From Comamonadaceae bacterium OS-4 (GTDB lineage Bacteria > Pseudomonadota > Gammaproteobacteria > Burkholderiales > Burkholderiaceae_C), in contig AP026970.1 of the NCBI GenBank assembly GCA_027924025.1, positions 1,138,501-1,202,500 of the forward strand: a stretch of 64,000 nucleotides of DNA. Reading direction: 5' to 3'. Both the position numbers and the translations under genes were made by a program. Shown piece after piece: positions 1 through 9,061 of the stretch (its first letter is position 1; the number at the start of each line of letters is the position of its first letter). The notes below the pieces were generated by a model, which ran no database searches, had not been told where the DNA came from, and saw nothing but the letters and a program-made list of their open reading frames with translations.

Positions 1-317
1 AGCAGAATGCTTTGGCTGGCGTTCACGATGGCTTGCAGGCCGGAGCCGCACAGGCGGTTCACGTTGTAAGCCGGTGTCTCTTGTGCGCAGCCACCGTTGA
101 TGGCGGCCACACGGCTGAGGTACATGTCCTTGGGCTCGGTGTTCACCACATGGCCGAACACCACATGGCCCACGTCTTTGCCTTCGACGTTGGCGCGGGC
201 CAGCGACTCGCGCACCACTTGGGCAGCCAGATCGGTGGGGGGAATGTCTTTGAGGCTGCCACCAAAGGTACCAATGGCGGTGCGCACAGCGCTGACGACG
301 ACGACTTCACGGGACAT
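1..317 (-). CDS. acetyl-CoA acetyltransferase (thiolase), N-terminal part
   Basis: The gene runs off the left edge; only the first 105 or so codons are present. The N-terminus MSREVVVVSAVRTAIGTFGG is the standard thiolase start, and the motif NRLCGSGLQAI holds the nucleophilic cysteine that carries the acyl group. The family condenses or cleaves acetyl-CoA and acetoacetyl-CoA in beta-oxidation or polyhydroxybutyrate synthesis; which of these applies cannot be told from the N-terminus. An AGGAG-like sequence lies just upstream of the ATG. It is divergent from ppk2, with about 160 bp between the two starts that must hold both promoters. Confidence 0.88.
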   Translation of the reverse strand, partial: MSREVVVVSAVRTAIGTFGGSLKDIPPTDLAAQVVRESLARANVEGKDVGHVVFGHVVNTEPKDMYLSRVAAINGGCAQETPAYNVNRLCGSGLQAIVNASQSIL

Positions 318-476
318 ACAAGGCTCCTCTCAAAATAAAAATGGTTGCAGCAGCCAGTGTGCGCGGCTTGCAATACAGGCATCTTACGGTTCACTAGGTC
401 ATAGTTTTGTCATGAAATTGACATTAGAGGAGCCTACCCTCAGAGTGTCAAAAATCTGCCCGTTCAGGAGTTGCCC

Positions 477-1394
477 GTGAGTTCCAGTGAAGAAGAAATG
501 ATCCGTCGCATCCGCAGCGACATGTTGGACAGCTATGACGAAGAGCTGGAAATGGAGCTCGACGACCACAACCAAGACGAGCTGGCCGATGGCTTGAGCC
601 CCGAGCTGAGCGCGGAGCAAAAGAACGACCGCCGCACCTATTTCCGCGAGCTCTTTCGCATGCAGGGCGAGTTGGTCAAGCTGCAGGACTGGGTGGTCGC
701 CACCGGCCACAAGGTGGTGGTGATTTTCGAGGGCCGCGATGCGGCCGGCAAGGGCGGCGCCATCAAGCGCATTACCCAGCGCCTCAACCCCCGGGTGTGC
801 CGGGTGTCTGCATTACCCGCCCCCAACGACCGGGAGCGCACCCAGTGGTACTTCCAGCGCTATGTGAGCCACCTGCCTGCTGCCGGCGAGATCGTGCTGT
901 TTGACCGCAGCTGGTACAACCGCGCGGGTGTCGAACGCGTTATGGGCTTTTGCAATGACGAGCAGCTCGAAGAATTTTTCCGCACCGTACCCGAGTTCGA
1001 GAAGATGCTGGTGCGCTCCGGCATCCAGGTCATCAAATACTGGTTTTCCATCTCGGATGAAGAGCAGCACACCCGCTTTCTGGGTCGCATCCACGACCCG
1101 CTCAAGCAGTGGAAGTTGAGCCCCATGGACCTGCAGTCCCGCGTGCGTTGGGAGGCCTACACCCACGCCAAAGAAGCCATGTTGGAGCGCACCCACATTC
1201 CTGAGGCGCCCTGGTGGGTGGTGCAGGCCGTCGATAAAAAGAAGGCCCGCCTGAACTGCATTCACCATTTGCTGAGCCAGATGCCTTACGAAGAAATCCC
1301 TCACCCCCCGGTGGAGCTGCCGGAGCGGGTCCGCCATCAGGACTACGAGCGTCACCCGGTACCGGCAGAAATGTACGTGCCGGAGATTTACTAG
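477..1394 (+). CDS. ppk2: polyphosphate kinase 2 (PPK2 family)
   Basis: Predicted cytoplasmic enzyme of 305 residues that transfers phosphate between polyphosphate and nucleoside diphosphates. The Walker A-like loop GRDAAGKGGAIKRI lies near residue 85 and the lid/Walker B segment FDRSWYNRAGVERVMGF near residue 145, both diagnostic of PPK2. A single PPK2 domain of about 230 residues follows an acidic N-terminal tail, so this is a one-domain enzyme. I chose the GTG at 477 because AGGAG at 466-470 is correctly spaced for it; the in-frame TTG at 471 would touch the ribosome site. Its stop codon overlaps the stop of the convergent SDR gene. Confidence 0.93.
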   Translation: MSSSEEEMIRRIRSDMLDSYDEELEMELDDHNQDELADGLSPELSAEQKNDRRTYFRELFRMQGELVKLQDWVVATGHKVVVIFEGRDAAGKGGAIKRITQRLNPRVCRVSALPAPNDRERTQWYFQRYVSHLPAAGEIVLFDRSWYNRAGVERVMGFCNDEQLEEFFRTVPEFEKMLVRSGIQVIKYWFSISDEEQHTRFLGRIHDPLKQWKLSPMDLQSRVRWEAYTHAKEAMLERTHIPEAPWWVVQAVDKKKARLNCIHHLLSQMPYEEIPHPPVELPERVRHQDYERHPVPAEMYVPEIY

Positions 1395-2155
1395 CCCCGC
1401 ACATCCGCTACCGGTTGTTCGCCGAAATCCGGGCGGGCCAGATAGGCCAGCACGCGGCGTGCGGCCTCTTCGGGGCTGGTGAGCTGGCCATGGGTTTTCA
1501 GGCCTTCAAAGCTGCCCCGGTCGGGAAAGTGTGCCGCATCCGCGCCGCGCAGCTGGACTTGCATGTCAGTGTCTATCACCCCCGGGGCCAGTGAGCAGAC
1601 TTTTGCACCATGGGGAGTCAACGCTTCGTCCATGGCCAGGCAGCGGGTGAAATGGTCCATGCCCGCTTTGGCCGCGCAATAGCCGGCTTGCGAGGCCATG
1701 GCGCGCCGGCCCAGGCCAGACGACACATTCAGCACCTTGCGAGCGCCCTTCCAGTGTCGGGTGGCCCCGAGGAATGCCGCGCACAGTTGCATCGGCGCTT
1801 CCAGGCCCACGCGCAGGGCATGGGCCAGGTCTGCAGGGCTGCTGTCCCGCAACGGCACGAGGGCAGGAATGACACCTGCGTTGTTGATCAAGGTGGCGCT
1901 GGCAAAAAGCGTGGGGTCTTGGCTGCCCAGCCAGTCTTGCAGCCGCTGCGCAGCCGCTGCGCCATCCGCCAGATCTACCGGCCATTGGGCCAGCGCCGCA
2001 CCGGCTTGCTCGGCCGCGGCTTGCAAGGCGGGCTGGGTGTTGCGCGACAGGCACAGCAGATGGAGCCCCGGCTGCAGCAGCTGCTGCGCCATGGCCAGAC
2101 CCATGCCGCGCGATGCGCCGGTCAGGATGGTGAGATGCAGAGGGGATGTAGCCAT
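1391..2155 (-). CDS. short-chain dehydrogenase/reductase
   Basis: Classical SDR of 254 residues. The cofactor loop TGASRGMG sits at about residues 13-20, NNAGV near 90, and the catalytic pair is in YCAAK near 160 with an upstream serine in NVSSGLG. The arrangement resembles the sepiapterin-reductase/YueD-like branch, but the substrate cannot be inferred. The last codons overlap those of ppk2 head to tail: the two stop codons share two bases. Upstream, between this start and the end of the CorA-like gene, lies a copy of the dispersed two-hairpin repeat. Confidence 0.85.
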   Translation of the reverse strand: MATSPLHLTILTGASRGMGLAMAQQLLQPGLHLLCLSRNTQPALQAAAEQAGAALAQWPVDLADGAAAAQRLQDWLGSQDPTLFASATLINNAGVIPALVPLRDSSPADLAHALRVGLEAPMQLCAAFLGATRHWKGARKVLNVSSGLGRRAMASQAGYCAAKAGMDHFTRCLAMDEALTPHGAKVCSLAPGVIDTDMQVQLRGADAAHFPDRGSFEGLKTHGQLTSPEEAARRVLAYLARPDFGEQPVADVRG

Positions 2156-2170
2156 GGTCAGACGAATGAT

Positions 2171-2230
2171 TTGCTATGAATTCAGGAGCTATTTGCGCAT
2201 ATTTCATGAGCGCTAGAGGCCTAAAAGGCT
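2171..2230 (-). repeat. dispersed two-hairpin repeat, copy 1
   Basis: Read on the minus strand, this segment contains CTCTAGCGCTCATG, then ATATGCGCAAATAGCT, then TTCATAGCAA. These match the family seen at eight other intergenic sites in the window: an outer TAGCGC...GCGC arm pair and an inner AGCTA...ATAGC arm pair. It fills the gap between the SDR start and the stop of the CorA-like gene. It contains no convincing open reading frame. Confidence 0.75.
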
Positions 2231-2239
2231 TGTAGTCCT

Positions 2240-3253
2240 CTAGTCCCGCGGCTTGCGCAAGGCAATGTAGGCCGCAATCGCGGTGAAGCTGACGATGAGC
2301 GCCACGATCCACCAGAAGCCATGAGGGTGGTCCGCCAGCGGGATACCGCCCACGTTCATACCCAGCAAGCCGGCAATGATGTTGATGGGCAGGGCCAGCA
2401 CGGTCACGATGGTCAGTACAAACAGGCTGCGGTTGTTGGCCTCGGCCACGCGACCGGCAATGTCTTCCTGCAGCAACTTGATGCGCTCTTGCAGCGTAGC
2501 CATGTCGCTCAGGGCCACGTTGAACTCTTCGGTGGACTGGCGCAGGTCGCCCAGGTCTTCCTCGCCAATCCACTCCGGCGGCTTGCGCAGCAGGCGAAAC
2601 AGGGCGGCAGGCTCCGGGGCCAGCAAGCGCTGCAGCCGCACCAGCAGCCGGCGCAAGGCACCGAGGTTGGCGCGCTTGGTTTCCAGCCGGCCGGCCAGGA
2701 GGTTGTCCTCAATGTCGTCCACCCGCGCCGTGGTGTTGCGCACAATGTTGATCAGCACATCACCTTGGTCGTGCATCAGGTGTACCAGCAAAGCCACCGA
2801 CGACATCAGCTTCTCGCCCCGGCGCACGGCGTCGCGCAAGCGGTCTATGGAGCGCAGCGGCTGCAGGCGGGCACTGACCACCAGCCGCGGCCCAACCGAC
2901 AACCACAGGGTGGAAATGTCCGACGGCTCAAACGCAAAGTCGTAATGCACATCGTTGACCACGGCGACCAGCATGTCGTCATCGAGCTCCACGCGGGTGG
3001 AGCGGGAGCCGTCGGTCAGGGATTCATGGAACAGGTCCGACAGCTGCAGGTTGTCTTTGAGCCATTTAGCGCTCGCTGTGTGCGACAGGTTGAAATGCAG
3101 CCACACAAAGCCGCCCGGCTCGGCCGGCGGGTTCTGCAGCCACTGCAGTGCCTCGTCGCTGCCGGTGGGCGTTCCGGTACCGTGTTCGTCGAACACAAAT
3201 CCGTAGATCAGGCCGCTGGGGTCTGCACCGTAATTCTGGGCGGGTGGGGTCAT
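2240..3253 (-). CDS. CorA/ZntB-family divalent metal transporter
   Basis: A 337-residue inner-membrane protein. The cytoplasmic N-terminal funnel domain fills residues 1-275 or so; two transmembrane helices follow, and the first ends with the signature GMN (in GLLGMNVGG), which forms the ion selectivity filter. The short C-terminal tail after the second helix is typical. The N-terminal layout, with SGLIYGFVFD followed by WLHFNLSH, is closer to the zinc transporter ZntB than to magnesium CorA, so zinc is the better guess. The start at 3253 avoids overlap with the upstream Nudix gene; a longer reading frame exists but would run 88 bases into that gene. Confidence 0.85.
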   Translation of the reverse strand: MTPPAQNYGADPSGLIYGFVFDEHGTGTPTGSDEALQWLQNPPAEPGGFVWLHFNLSHTASAKWLKDNLQLSDLFHESLTDGSRSTRVELDDDMLVAVVNDVHYDFAFEPSDISTLWLSVGPRLVVSARLQPLRSIDRLRDAVRRGEKLMSSVALLVHLMHDQGDVLINIVRNTTARVDDIEDNLLAGRLETKRANLGALRRLLVRLQRLLAPEPAALFRLLRKPPEWIGEEDLGDLRQSTEEFNVALSDMATLQERIKLLQEDIAGRVAEANNRSLFVLTIVTVLALPINIIAGLLGMNVGGIPLADHPHGFWWIVALIVSFTAIAAYIALRKPRD

Positions 3254-3311
3254 CGGTGGGCGGGGCGTTGAGGCTGCTCGGGGGGAGCGCACATGGTAGC
3301 GCGTGTCTGTG

Positions 3312-4190
3312 TCACAGTAGGTCCAGGCCTTGCGCCAGCGAGGCGACGGCGTCTTGCGTGAAGGCACCGGCCTGAATCTGCTCCAGCGTCTCTGCAGCAC
3401 TCAGGCAGACAAAGCCGGCGACTTCGCCGTCTTGGTTGGTGGGCGCCCAGTCATCCGCACAGGCTAAGTTGTAGACCAGCAGGGTTTCGTCGTGCCAGCC
3501 GCCGGTGTCCACGCGGGCCGTGCGCACCAGCCCGGCATCGTGCAGGGTGTGGGTGTCTCCCAAGATGACGCCGGCTTCTTCTTGCAACTCGCGCAAGGCG
3601 CAGCCTAGGGGCGACTCGCCGGCAGGCAATCCACCCGCGGTCACGTTGTCCAGCAGGCCGGGGTCGGTGGCTTTGGTCAGCGAGCGCCGCCCGCACCACA
3701 GGCGCCCATCCGGGGTGAAACCATTGATGTGCACCGCATGGCTGCGCATGCCCAGAAAGCGAAAGCCGGCGCGCTCCACCGCCAGCAGCGGCGGGCTTCC
3801 ATCGTTTGGCGGAACCAGACAATCGTGGTGCCAGAAGGCAAAGGCTTCATTGCGCCAGCCGTGCACCAGGCCGCGCGCATGGCATTGCTCCAGGGCGGCT
3901 TGCAGCACTGCGCTGCGTTGCTGCTCGCTCCATGCCAAGGCATGCCAATGCAGGCCGGCGGTGTCTTCGTTTGTTGTGAATTGGCAGTCTGGCAAAAGTG
4001 TCGCAAGAAGTCCGGCCCGTTCTGGCTCCATGCAGCCCAGTTGCAATGCCTTTGCAGGGCCGCCGCTGATCCAGAAGGTCTGCAGATGAAGCGGTGGTTC
4101 GGCCTTGGCGTGCCGGCCAGCGTCCGCCAGAAACTCGCGCTGGGTGGACGTCAGGGCGGCGGCAAAGGCCCGCGCTCCCGGCAGGCTCAT
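3312..4190 (-). CDS. Nudix hydrolase with N-terminal DUF4743-type domain
   Basis: The 292-residue protein has a complete Nudix box in the C-terminal half: G-x5-E-x7-REL-x-EEAGV, read as GGLPAGESPLGCALRELQEE and the residues after it. This box binds the metal used to hydrolyse nucleoside diphosphates linked to another group. The N-terminal 120 residues match the layout of DUF4743 proteins (thiamine-pyrophosphokinase-related Nudix enzymes). The start at 4190 begins 11 bases after the stop of recJ, which points to one transcript rpfE-like, recJ, nudix, corA-like. An upstream start at 4253 would overlap recJ. Confidence 0.85.
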   Translation of the reverse strand: MSLPGARAFAAALTSTQREFLADAGRHAKAEPPLHLQTFWISGGPAKALQLGCMEPERAGLLATLLPDCQFTTNEDTAGLHWHALAWSEQQRSAVLQAALEQCHARGLVHGWRNEAFAFWHHDCLVPPNDGSPPLLAVERAGFRFLGMRSHAVHINGFTPDGRLWCGRRSLTKATDPGLLDNVTAGGLPAGESPLGCALRELQEEAGVILGDTHTLHDAGLVRTARVDTGGWHDETLLVYNLACADDWAPTNQDGEVAGFVCLSAAETLEQIQAGAFTQDAVASLAQGLDLL

Positions 4191-4201
4191 ACCCTGCAGG
4201 C

Positions 4202-5911
4202 TCACACCTGCGCGCCTTCCACCAGAAAGCGAACGCGGCGCACGCCGTTCCACTCGTCGGCATCGAGCCTAAAGGCCAGCGTGACCTTGGGAGGCAAGGG
4301 CTCGGTGTGGCCGAACCAAATGCCGTCCACCGGTTGGCCCTGGTGCTTGAGCTTGAGCGAAAGGTGTTTTTCACCCACCAGGCGTTGGGATACGACCTCG
4401 ACCTCTTCGCTAAAGGTGGGGGCGGCAAAGCCTTGGCCCCACACCTCTTTGTGCAGCGCGTCTACCAGGTCCACCCTGCGGTATTCGGCGGCCAGTGGGC
4501 CGTCGGTTTCCATGCGGCGGGTCAGTGTGGCGGCGTCCAGCCACTCTTGGGCGACTTCGTTCATGCCGTTCTCGAAGTCGTCAAAAAACTCCTCGGCCAC
4601 GGTGCAGCCGGCCGCCATGGCGTGGCCGCCGAACTTTAAGATGACACCGGGATAGCGCTTGGCCACCAGGTCCAGCGCGTCGCGCAAGTGAAAGCCTGGA
4701 ATACTGCGACCCGAGCCCTTGAGCTCGTGCTCTTTGCCTTCTGCAGCGCTGGCGGCAAACACAAAGGTGGGGCGGTGCAACTTGTCTTTGATCCGGCTGG
4801 CCACGATACCGACCACGCCTTCATGAAAGTCGGGGTCGAAGACGCAAATCGCCGGGGGCGGCTCATCGCCCTCGTCAAACAGGCTCTCAGCAATCGCGAA
4901 GGCCTGCTCGCGCATGTCGCCCTCAATTTCGCGGCGCTCGCGGTTGATGCCGTCCAGCATTTTGGCCAGCTCATCCCCACGAGCGGGGTCGTCCGTCAGC
5001 AGGCATTCGATGCCAAGCGTCATGTCGCTCAAACGGCCGGCGGCGTTGATGCGTGGCCCGAGGGCAAAGCCGAAATCGAAGGTGGTGGCCACCTCCGCTT
5101 TGCGGCCTGCTGCTATAAAAAGGCTAGCTAATCCTGCAGGCATGGCGTGGGCGCGCACCCGTTTTAAGCCTTGGGCCACAAGGCGGCGGTTGTTGGCGTC
5201 GAGCTTGACCACATCGGCCACCGTACCCAACGCTACCAAGGGCAGCAGGGTGTCGAGCTTGGGTTGGGTGGTGGCATCAAACACGCCGCGCTTGCGCAGC
5301 TCTGAGCGCAGGGCCAGCAGGGTGTAAAACATCACGCCCACCCCGGCCATGGACTTGCTCTCAAAGGTGCAGCCCGGCTGGTTGGGGTTGACGATCACAT
5401 CCGCATCGGGCAACTGGCTGCCTGGCAAATGGTGGTCGGTGACCAGCACTTGCAGGCCCAGCGCCTTGGCGCGGGCCACACCGTCCACGCTGGCGATGCC
5501 GTTGTCCACGGTGATGAGTACATCGGCGCCGGATTGCTTGACACGCTCGCTGATCGGCGCGGTCAGGCCATACCCATCAACTACACGATCGGGCACCAAA
5601 TAGTCGACATGGCGTCCGCCCAAGAGCCGCAGGCCGCGCACGGCGACCGCACAGGCGGTGGCGCCATCGCAGTCGTAGTCGGCAACCACGCAGAGTTTCA
5701 GGTTGTTGGCAAACGCATCGGCCAGCAAGGTGGCGGCCCGGTCAACGCCCAACATGCCCGAGGGGGGAAGTAGCTTGCCCAACGCGTCATCGAGCTCGTC
5801 TTTGCCGGTGACACCGCGGGCGGCATACAGGCGGGCCAGCAGCGGGTGCAGTCCGGCCTGCTCCAGCGCCCACGCTGCGCGGGGGGGAATGTCTCGGGGA
5901 ACAATTTTCAT
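4202..5911 (-). CDS. recJ: single-stranded-DNA-specific exonuclease RecJ
   Basis: Cytoplasmic 5'-3' exonuclease of 569 residues acting in recombination and mismatch repair. DHH-domain motifs are visible in order: ADYDCDGATA, TVDNGIAS and VTDHHLPG; the DHHA1 motif GGHAMAAG is near residue 440, and the C-terminal OB-like domain completes the family length. The start MKIVPRDIP at 5911 is 4 bases after the stop of the RpfE-like gene, so the two are probably co-transcribed. The stretch 5110-5135 encodes LASLFIAAG with bases that resemble the inner hairpin of the dispersed repeat, without changing protein length. Confidence 0.95.
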   Translation of the reverse strand: MKIVPRDIPPRAAWALEQAGLHPLLARLYAARGVTGKDELDDALGKLLPPSGMLGVDRAATLLADAFANNLKLCVVADYDCDGATACAVAVRGLRLLGGRHVDYLVPDRVVDGYGLTAPISERVKQSGADVLITVDNGIASVDGVARAKALGLQVLVTDHHLPGSQLPDADVIVNPNQPGCTFESKSMAGVGVMFYTLLALRSELRKRGVFDATTQPKLDTLLPLVALGTVADVVKLDANNRRLVAQGLKRVRAHAMPAGLASLFIAAGRKAEVATTFDFGFALGPRINAAGRLSDMTLGIECLLTDDPARGDELAKMLDGINRERREIEGDMREQAFAIAESLFDEGDEPPPAICVFDPDFHEGVVGIVASRIKDKLHRPTFVFAASAAEGKEHELKGSGRSIPGFHLRDALDLVAKRYPGVILKFGGHAMAAGCTVAEEFFDDFENGMNEVAQEWLDAATLTRRMETDGPLAAEYRRVDLVDALHKEVWGQGFAAPTFSEEVEVVSQRLVGEKHLSLKLKHQGQPVDGIWFGHTEPLPPKVTLAFRLDADEWNGVRRVRFLVEGAQV

Positions 5912-5915
5912 GGGC

Positions 5916-6860
5916 TTACAGGGTCCGCAGCAATTCAGCAGGTGAAGGGGTGGTGAAGCGGCGTTGGATGCGGTTCCACCAGGCCGTATTTTGCAACTCA
6001 AAGCCTGCGGCCATGCGCTCGCCGCACAGCGTCAGCTCCAGGGGCTGGCCCGCTTTGGCTTGGCGCAGCAGCAGGCCGATCAGGCTGCTGTCGAGTTGCT
6101 GCCACGCTTGAACCCAGGCGTGGGCGTCGTCGCGCAGCGCCGCAGCCTCCAGGCTGTGTTGCACCGACATGGTGTCTGATTTGTCGACCGCACCCGGGGG
6201 CAGGGTTCCGGTCCCGCTGATCCAGAAGGAGTTGACGGTGAGCCGCCGCTGCGCGGCCCGTGCGTCATTCACCGGGTGGCGGTACAGCAGCATCTGCATC
6301 TCGTTTTGGAGGCGGCGCAGGCTGCGGGCCTGGGCCACGCGGGGCATCCAGCGGTCCACTTTGGCGCCACAAGCCCGCGCTAGCGAGGCAGTGGGCAGGT
6401 CGCACAAGATCTCGCCATGGGCCAGCCAGGTGCTGTGGTTCAGCGGGTGCAGGGTGATGCCGTCTTCGGCAAAGTAGGGCTGCATGGCTTCCCGCAGCGC
6501 ATCGATTTCGTGGACATCCAAGGCTAGCGTATCGGGGTGGTCCATGGCCACGTGGTCCGCGTTGATTTGCCAGTGGCAGGGGGTGATCCAGGCCCAGCCG
6601 GTGTCGCCATGGTTGCGGGTCAGGCCGAGTTGGCGGGCATCCAGCGCAGCCCAGGGCAGCAAGCCGTCTACCCCCGGCAAATTCAGGCTTTTGGCGTGCA
6701 CCCGCTCGTGCAGGGGGGACAGCGAGTCCTCGTTCCCGAGCACCGGAGGCGTGGGGGTCAACAGCCCCAGCAGTTCTGCCAGATAGGGAAGTTCGAGCCG
6801 GGGCATTGCGTCCTGGCATTGGGGTCCTGCCGGTGCTGCAAAAGGGATAAGGGTGTGCAT
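5916..6860 (-). CDS. RpfE-like protein (often annotated phosphoglycerate-mutase-like)
   Basis: A 314-residue protein with no signal peptide or membrane segment. Recognisable stretches are LPWAALDARQLGL, WAWITPCHWQ and NSFWISGTGTLP, which I associate with the RpfE/apgM-like proteins encoded next to recJ in Xanthomonas and Burkholderiales; the function is not established. The start MHTLIPFAAP at 6860 was chosen because the longer frame upstream would run across the divergent lolC start. It heads the rpfE-like-recJ-nudix set and shares a 60-base divergent promoter region with lolC. Confidence 0.65.
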   Translation of the reverse strand: MHTLIPFAAPAGPQCQDAMPRLELPYLAELLGLLTPTPPVLGNEDSLSPLHERVHAKSLNLPGVDGLLPWAALDARQLGLTRNHGDTGWAWITPCHWQINADHVAMDHPDTLALDVHEIDALREAMQPYFAEDGITLHPLNHSTWLAHGEILCDLPTASLARACGAKVDRWMPRVAQARSLRRLQNEMQMLLYRHPVNDARAAQRRLTVNSFWISGTGTLPPGAVDKSDTMSVQHSLEAAALRDDAHAWVQAWQQLDSSLIGLLLRQAKAGQPLELTLCGERMAAGFELQNTAWWNRIQRRFTTPSPAELLRTL

Positions 6861-6920
6861 GGGCAGGATTGTCCCGCATGGATGCCACAATCCGCCGGTT
6901 GAAGCACTTTGTAACCTTCC

Positions 6921-8177
6921 ATGCAACTCCCCTTTGAGCTGACGATCGGCTGGCGCTATACCCGTGCCGGTCGCGCCACCCGGCGCAACGGCTTTATCTC
7001 CTTCATCTCGGGCGTGTCCATGCTGGGCATTGCTTTGGGCGTGGCCGCGCTCATCATCGTGCTGAGCGTGATGAACGGCTTTCAGAAAGAAGTGCGCGAC
7101 CGCATGCTCGGTGTGGTGTCCCACATCGAGGTCTATGCCGCGGACGGCCAGGCCTTGCCCAATGTGGCGACCACCCTGGCCCAGGCCAAAGAGAACCCGC
7201 AGGTCATTGGCGCCGCCCCCTTCATTGCGGCGCAGGCCCTGATTGCGCGGGGTGAAGACATGAAGGGCGCCATCGTGCGCGGGATCGACCCCGCACTGGA
7301 GCCCGAGGTGAGCGACTTTGCCACCGGCGCGCAGCAGCAGGCCTTGAACCAGTTGGTGCCGGGCGAATTCGGCGTGGTGTTAGGAGGCGAGTTGGCCCGC
7401 AGCTTGGGTGTGCGGGTAGGCGACAAGGTCACGCTGGTGGCGCCTAGCGGCCAGGTGACCCCGGCCGGCGTAGTGCCGCGCTTGAAGCAAATGAACGTGG
7501 TGGGCACCTTTGATTCCGGCCACTATGAGTACGACTCCGCACTGGTGTTGGTGCATTGGGAAGACGCGGCCCGCATCTTCCGGCTCGAAGGCCCGAGCGG
7601 TGTGCGCCTCAAGCTCAAAGACTTGCACCAGGCGCGCGAAGTGGCGGACCAGCTCGCCCGCAGCCTGAGCGGCAACCTGGTATTGCGCGACTGGACCCGT
7701 CAGAACCGCAGCTGGTTTGCGGCAGTGCAGGTCGAGAAACGGATGATGTTCATCATCCTGACCCTCATCGTAGCGGTGGCGGCCTTTAACTTGGTGTCCA
7801 CCCTGGTGATGACGGTGACCGACAAGCGGGCTGACATCGCCATCCTGCGCACCCTCGGCGCAAGCCCGGGCAGCATCATGGGCATTTTTGTGGTGCAGGG
7901 CGCGATGGTGGGGGTCATTGGCACCCTGGCGGGCCTGTTGCTGGGGCTGGGCGTGGCCTTCAATATTGATGTGATCGTGCCCGCGCTGGAGCAAGCGCTG
8001 GGTGCGAGCTTTTTGCCCAAAGATATTTACCTGATCAGCCGCATGCCGAGCGAGCCGCAACAGAGCGACATCCTGCCGATCACGGTGATCTCTCTCCTGA
8101 TGGCGTTTGTGGCCACCCTCTACCCGAGCTGGCGTGCCAGCCGGGTGAACCCTGCGGAGGCCTTGCGCTATGAGTAA
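6921..8177 (+). CDS. lolC: lipoprotein-releasing ABC transporter permease LolC/LolE
   Basis: Inner-membrane permease of 418 residues that extracts mature lipoproteins and hands them to LolA. The N-terminal signature [14 protein letters not shown], a first helix at about 25-50 followed by a periplasmic domain of about 220 residues, and three C-terminal helices starting near residue 275 fit the MacB/FtsX fold. [14 protein letters not shown] is the coupling-helix region. It overlaps lolD by 8 bases. Only one permease gene is present, so it may act as a homodimer (LolF type) or have a partner elsewhere. Confidence 0.92.
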   Translation: MQLPFELTIGWRYTRAGRATRRNGFISFISGVSMLGIALGVAALIIVLSVMNGFQKEVRDRMLGVVSHIEVYAADGQALPNVATTLAQAKENPQVIGAAPFIAAQALIARGEDMKGAIVRGIDPALEPEVSDFATGAQQQALNQLVPGEFGVVLGGELARSLGVRVGDKVTLVAPSGQVTPAGVVPRLKQMNVVGTFDSGHYEYDSALVLVHWEDAARIFRLEGPSGVRLKLKDLHQAREVADQLARSLSGNLVLRDWTRQNRSWFAAVQVEKRMMFIILTLIVAVAAFNLVSTLVMTVTDKRADIAILRTLGASPGSIMGIFVVQGAMVGVIGTLAGLLLGLGVAFNIDVIVPALEQALGASFLPKDIYLISRMPSEPQQSDILPITVISLLMAFVATLYPSWRASRVNPAEALRYE

Positions 8178-8943
8178 CCCGATGTCATCCGTAGAACAAG
8201 CGCTCGCCGCTGCGCAATACCAGCAGGTGGCCGATTTGGCAGGCTCACTCAAAGCAGCCGCCCCGCTGGGCGAGCTGGTGCTCCAAGCACGCGGCTTGAC
8301 CAAGCGGTTTCAGGAAGGCCGGCTCGATGTCACCGTGTTGCACGGGGTTGACCTGCAGGTGCACCGGGGCGAAACGCTGGCGATTGTGGGGGCCTCCGGC
8401 TCCGGCAAGAGCACCTTGCTGCACCTCATGGGCGGGCTCGATGCGCCCACCAGTGGCAGCGTCGATTTGCTGGGGCAAAGCCTGGCCGAGCTCAGCCCCG
8501 CCGCGCAGGGCCGCTTGCGCAACCGGCACCTCGGGTTTGTGTACCAGTTTCACCACCTCTTGCCCGAATTCAGCGCGCTGGATAACGTGGCCATGCCTTT
8601 GACAATTCGGCGTGTAGCGCCCGCAGAAGCTGCGCAAGCTGCTACAAAAATGCTAGCGATTGTCGGCTTGGAGCACCGCTTGAACCACCGGCCTGCCGAG
8701 CTCTCGGGCGGCGAACGCCAGCGGGTGGCGATTGCGCGGGCGCTGGTCACCCGGCCCGATTGCGTGCTGGCCGACGAGCCCACCGGCAACCTCGACCGCA
8801 GCACCGCTGACGGCGTGTTTGAGCTGATGCTGCAGCTCGCGCGGGAGCAGGGGACCGCCTTTGTGCTGGTCACCCACGACGCTACGCTGGCCGCGCGCTG
8901 CAGCCGCCAGTTGCGTTTGGTATCGGGCCGCTTGGTCGACTGA
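8170..8943 (+). CDS. lolD: lipoprotein-releasing ABC transporter ATPase LolD
   Basis: A 257-residue ATPase that powers LolC/E. Walker [10 protein letters not shown] is near residue 74, the Q-loop is in [12 protein letters not shown], the signature is [15 protein letters not shown] and Walker B is [11 protein letters not shown], with the switch histidine in LVTHD. The N-terminus is about 30 residues longer than in most LolD proteins; the ATG at 8182 is a possible alternative start. Codons 148-164 (8611-8660) use a base sequence that matches the dispersed two-hairpin repeat, although the encoded residues align in length with ordinary LolD. Confidence 0.94.
   Translation: MSNPMSSVEQALAAAQYQQVADLAGSLKAAAPLGELVLQARGLTKRFQEGRLDVTVLHGVDLQVHRGETLAIVGASGSGKSTLLHLMGGLDAPTSGSVDLLGQSLAELSPAAQGRLRNRHLGFVYQFHHLLPEFSALDNVAMPLTIRRVAPAEAAQAATKMLAIVGLEHRLNHRPAELSGGERQRVAIARALVTRPDCVLADEPTGNLDRSTADGVFELMLQLAREQGTAFVLVTHDATLAARCSRQLRLVSGRLVD
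8611..8660 (+). repeat. sequence resembling the dispersed repeat, embedded in lolD
   Basis: Within the lolD reading frame the segment reads TGTAGCGC, a 14-base gap, TGCGCAAGCTGCTA, five A residues, then TGCTAGCGAT. Order and spacing follow the intergenic family (TAGCGC, gap, TGCGCAAG, GCTA, A-run, TAGC). It is translated as part of a helical region ahead of the ABC signature. Whether it is a true repeat copy or a chance likeness cannot be decided from one genome. Confidence 0.45.
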
Positions 8944-9061
8944 CCCCCACGCTTGCAGTTTCCTGACGGATGGGGCGCTGTGCGGCGGTGCCAAGGGTAG
9001 ACGCCGATTGGCGTTTGCCGGCCCGGCCTCTAAGCTGCCGCCACTTGAGTCGGGGAACACC

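Noticed and set aside
3254-3400. Longer N-terminus for the CorA/ZntB-like protein
   Set aside because: The extra 49 residues are Arg/Pro-rich, lie partly inside the Nudix gene and do not resemble the start of any family member.
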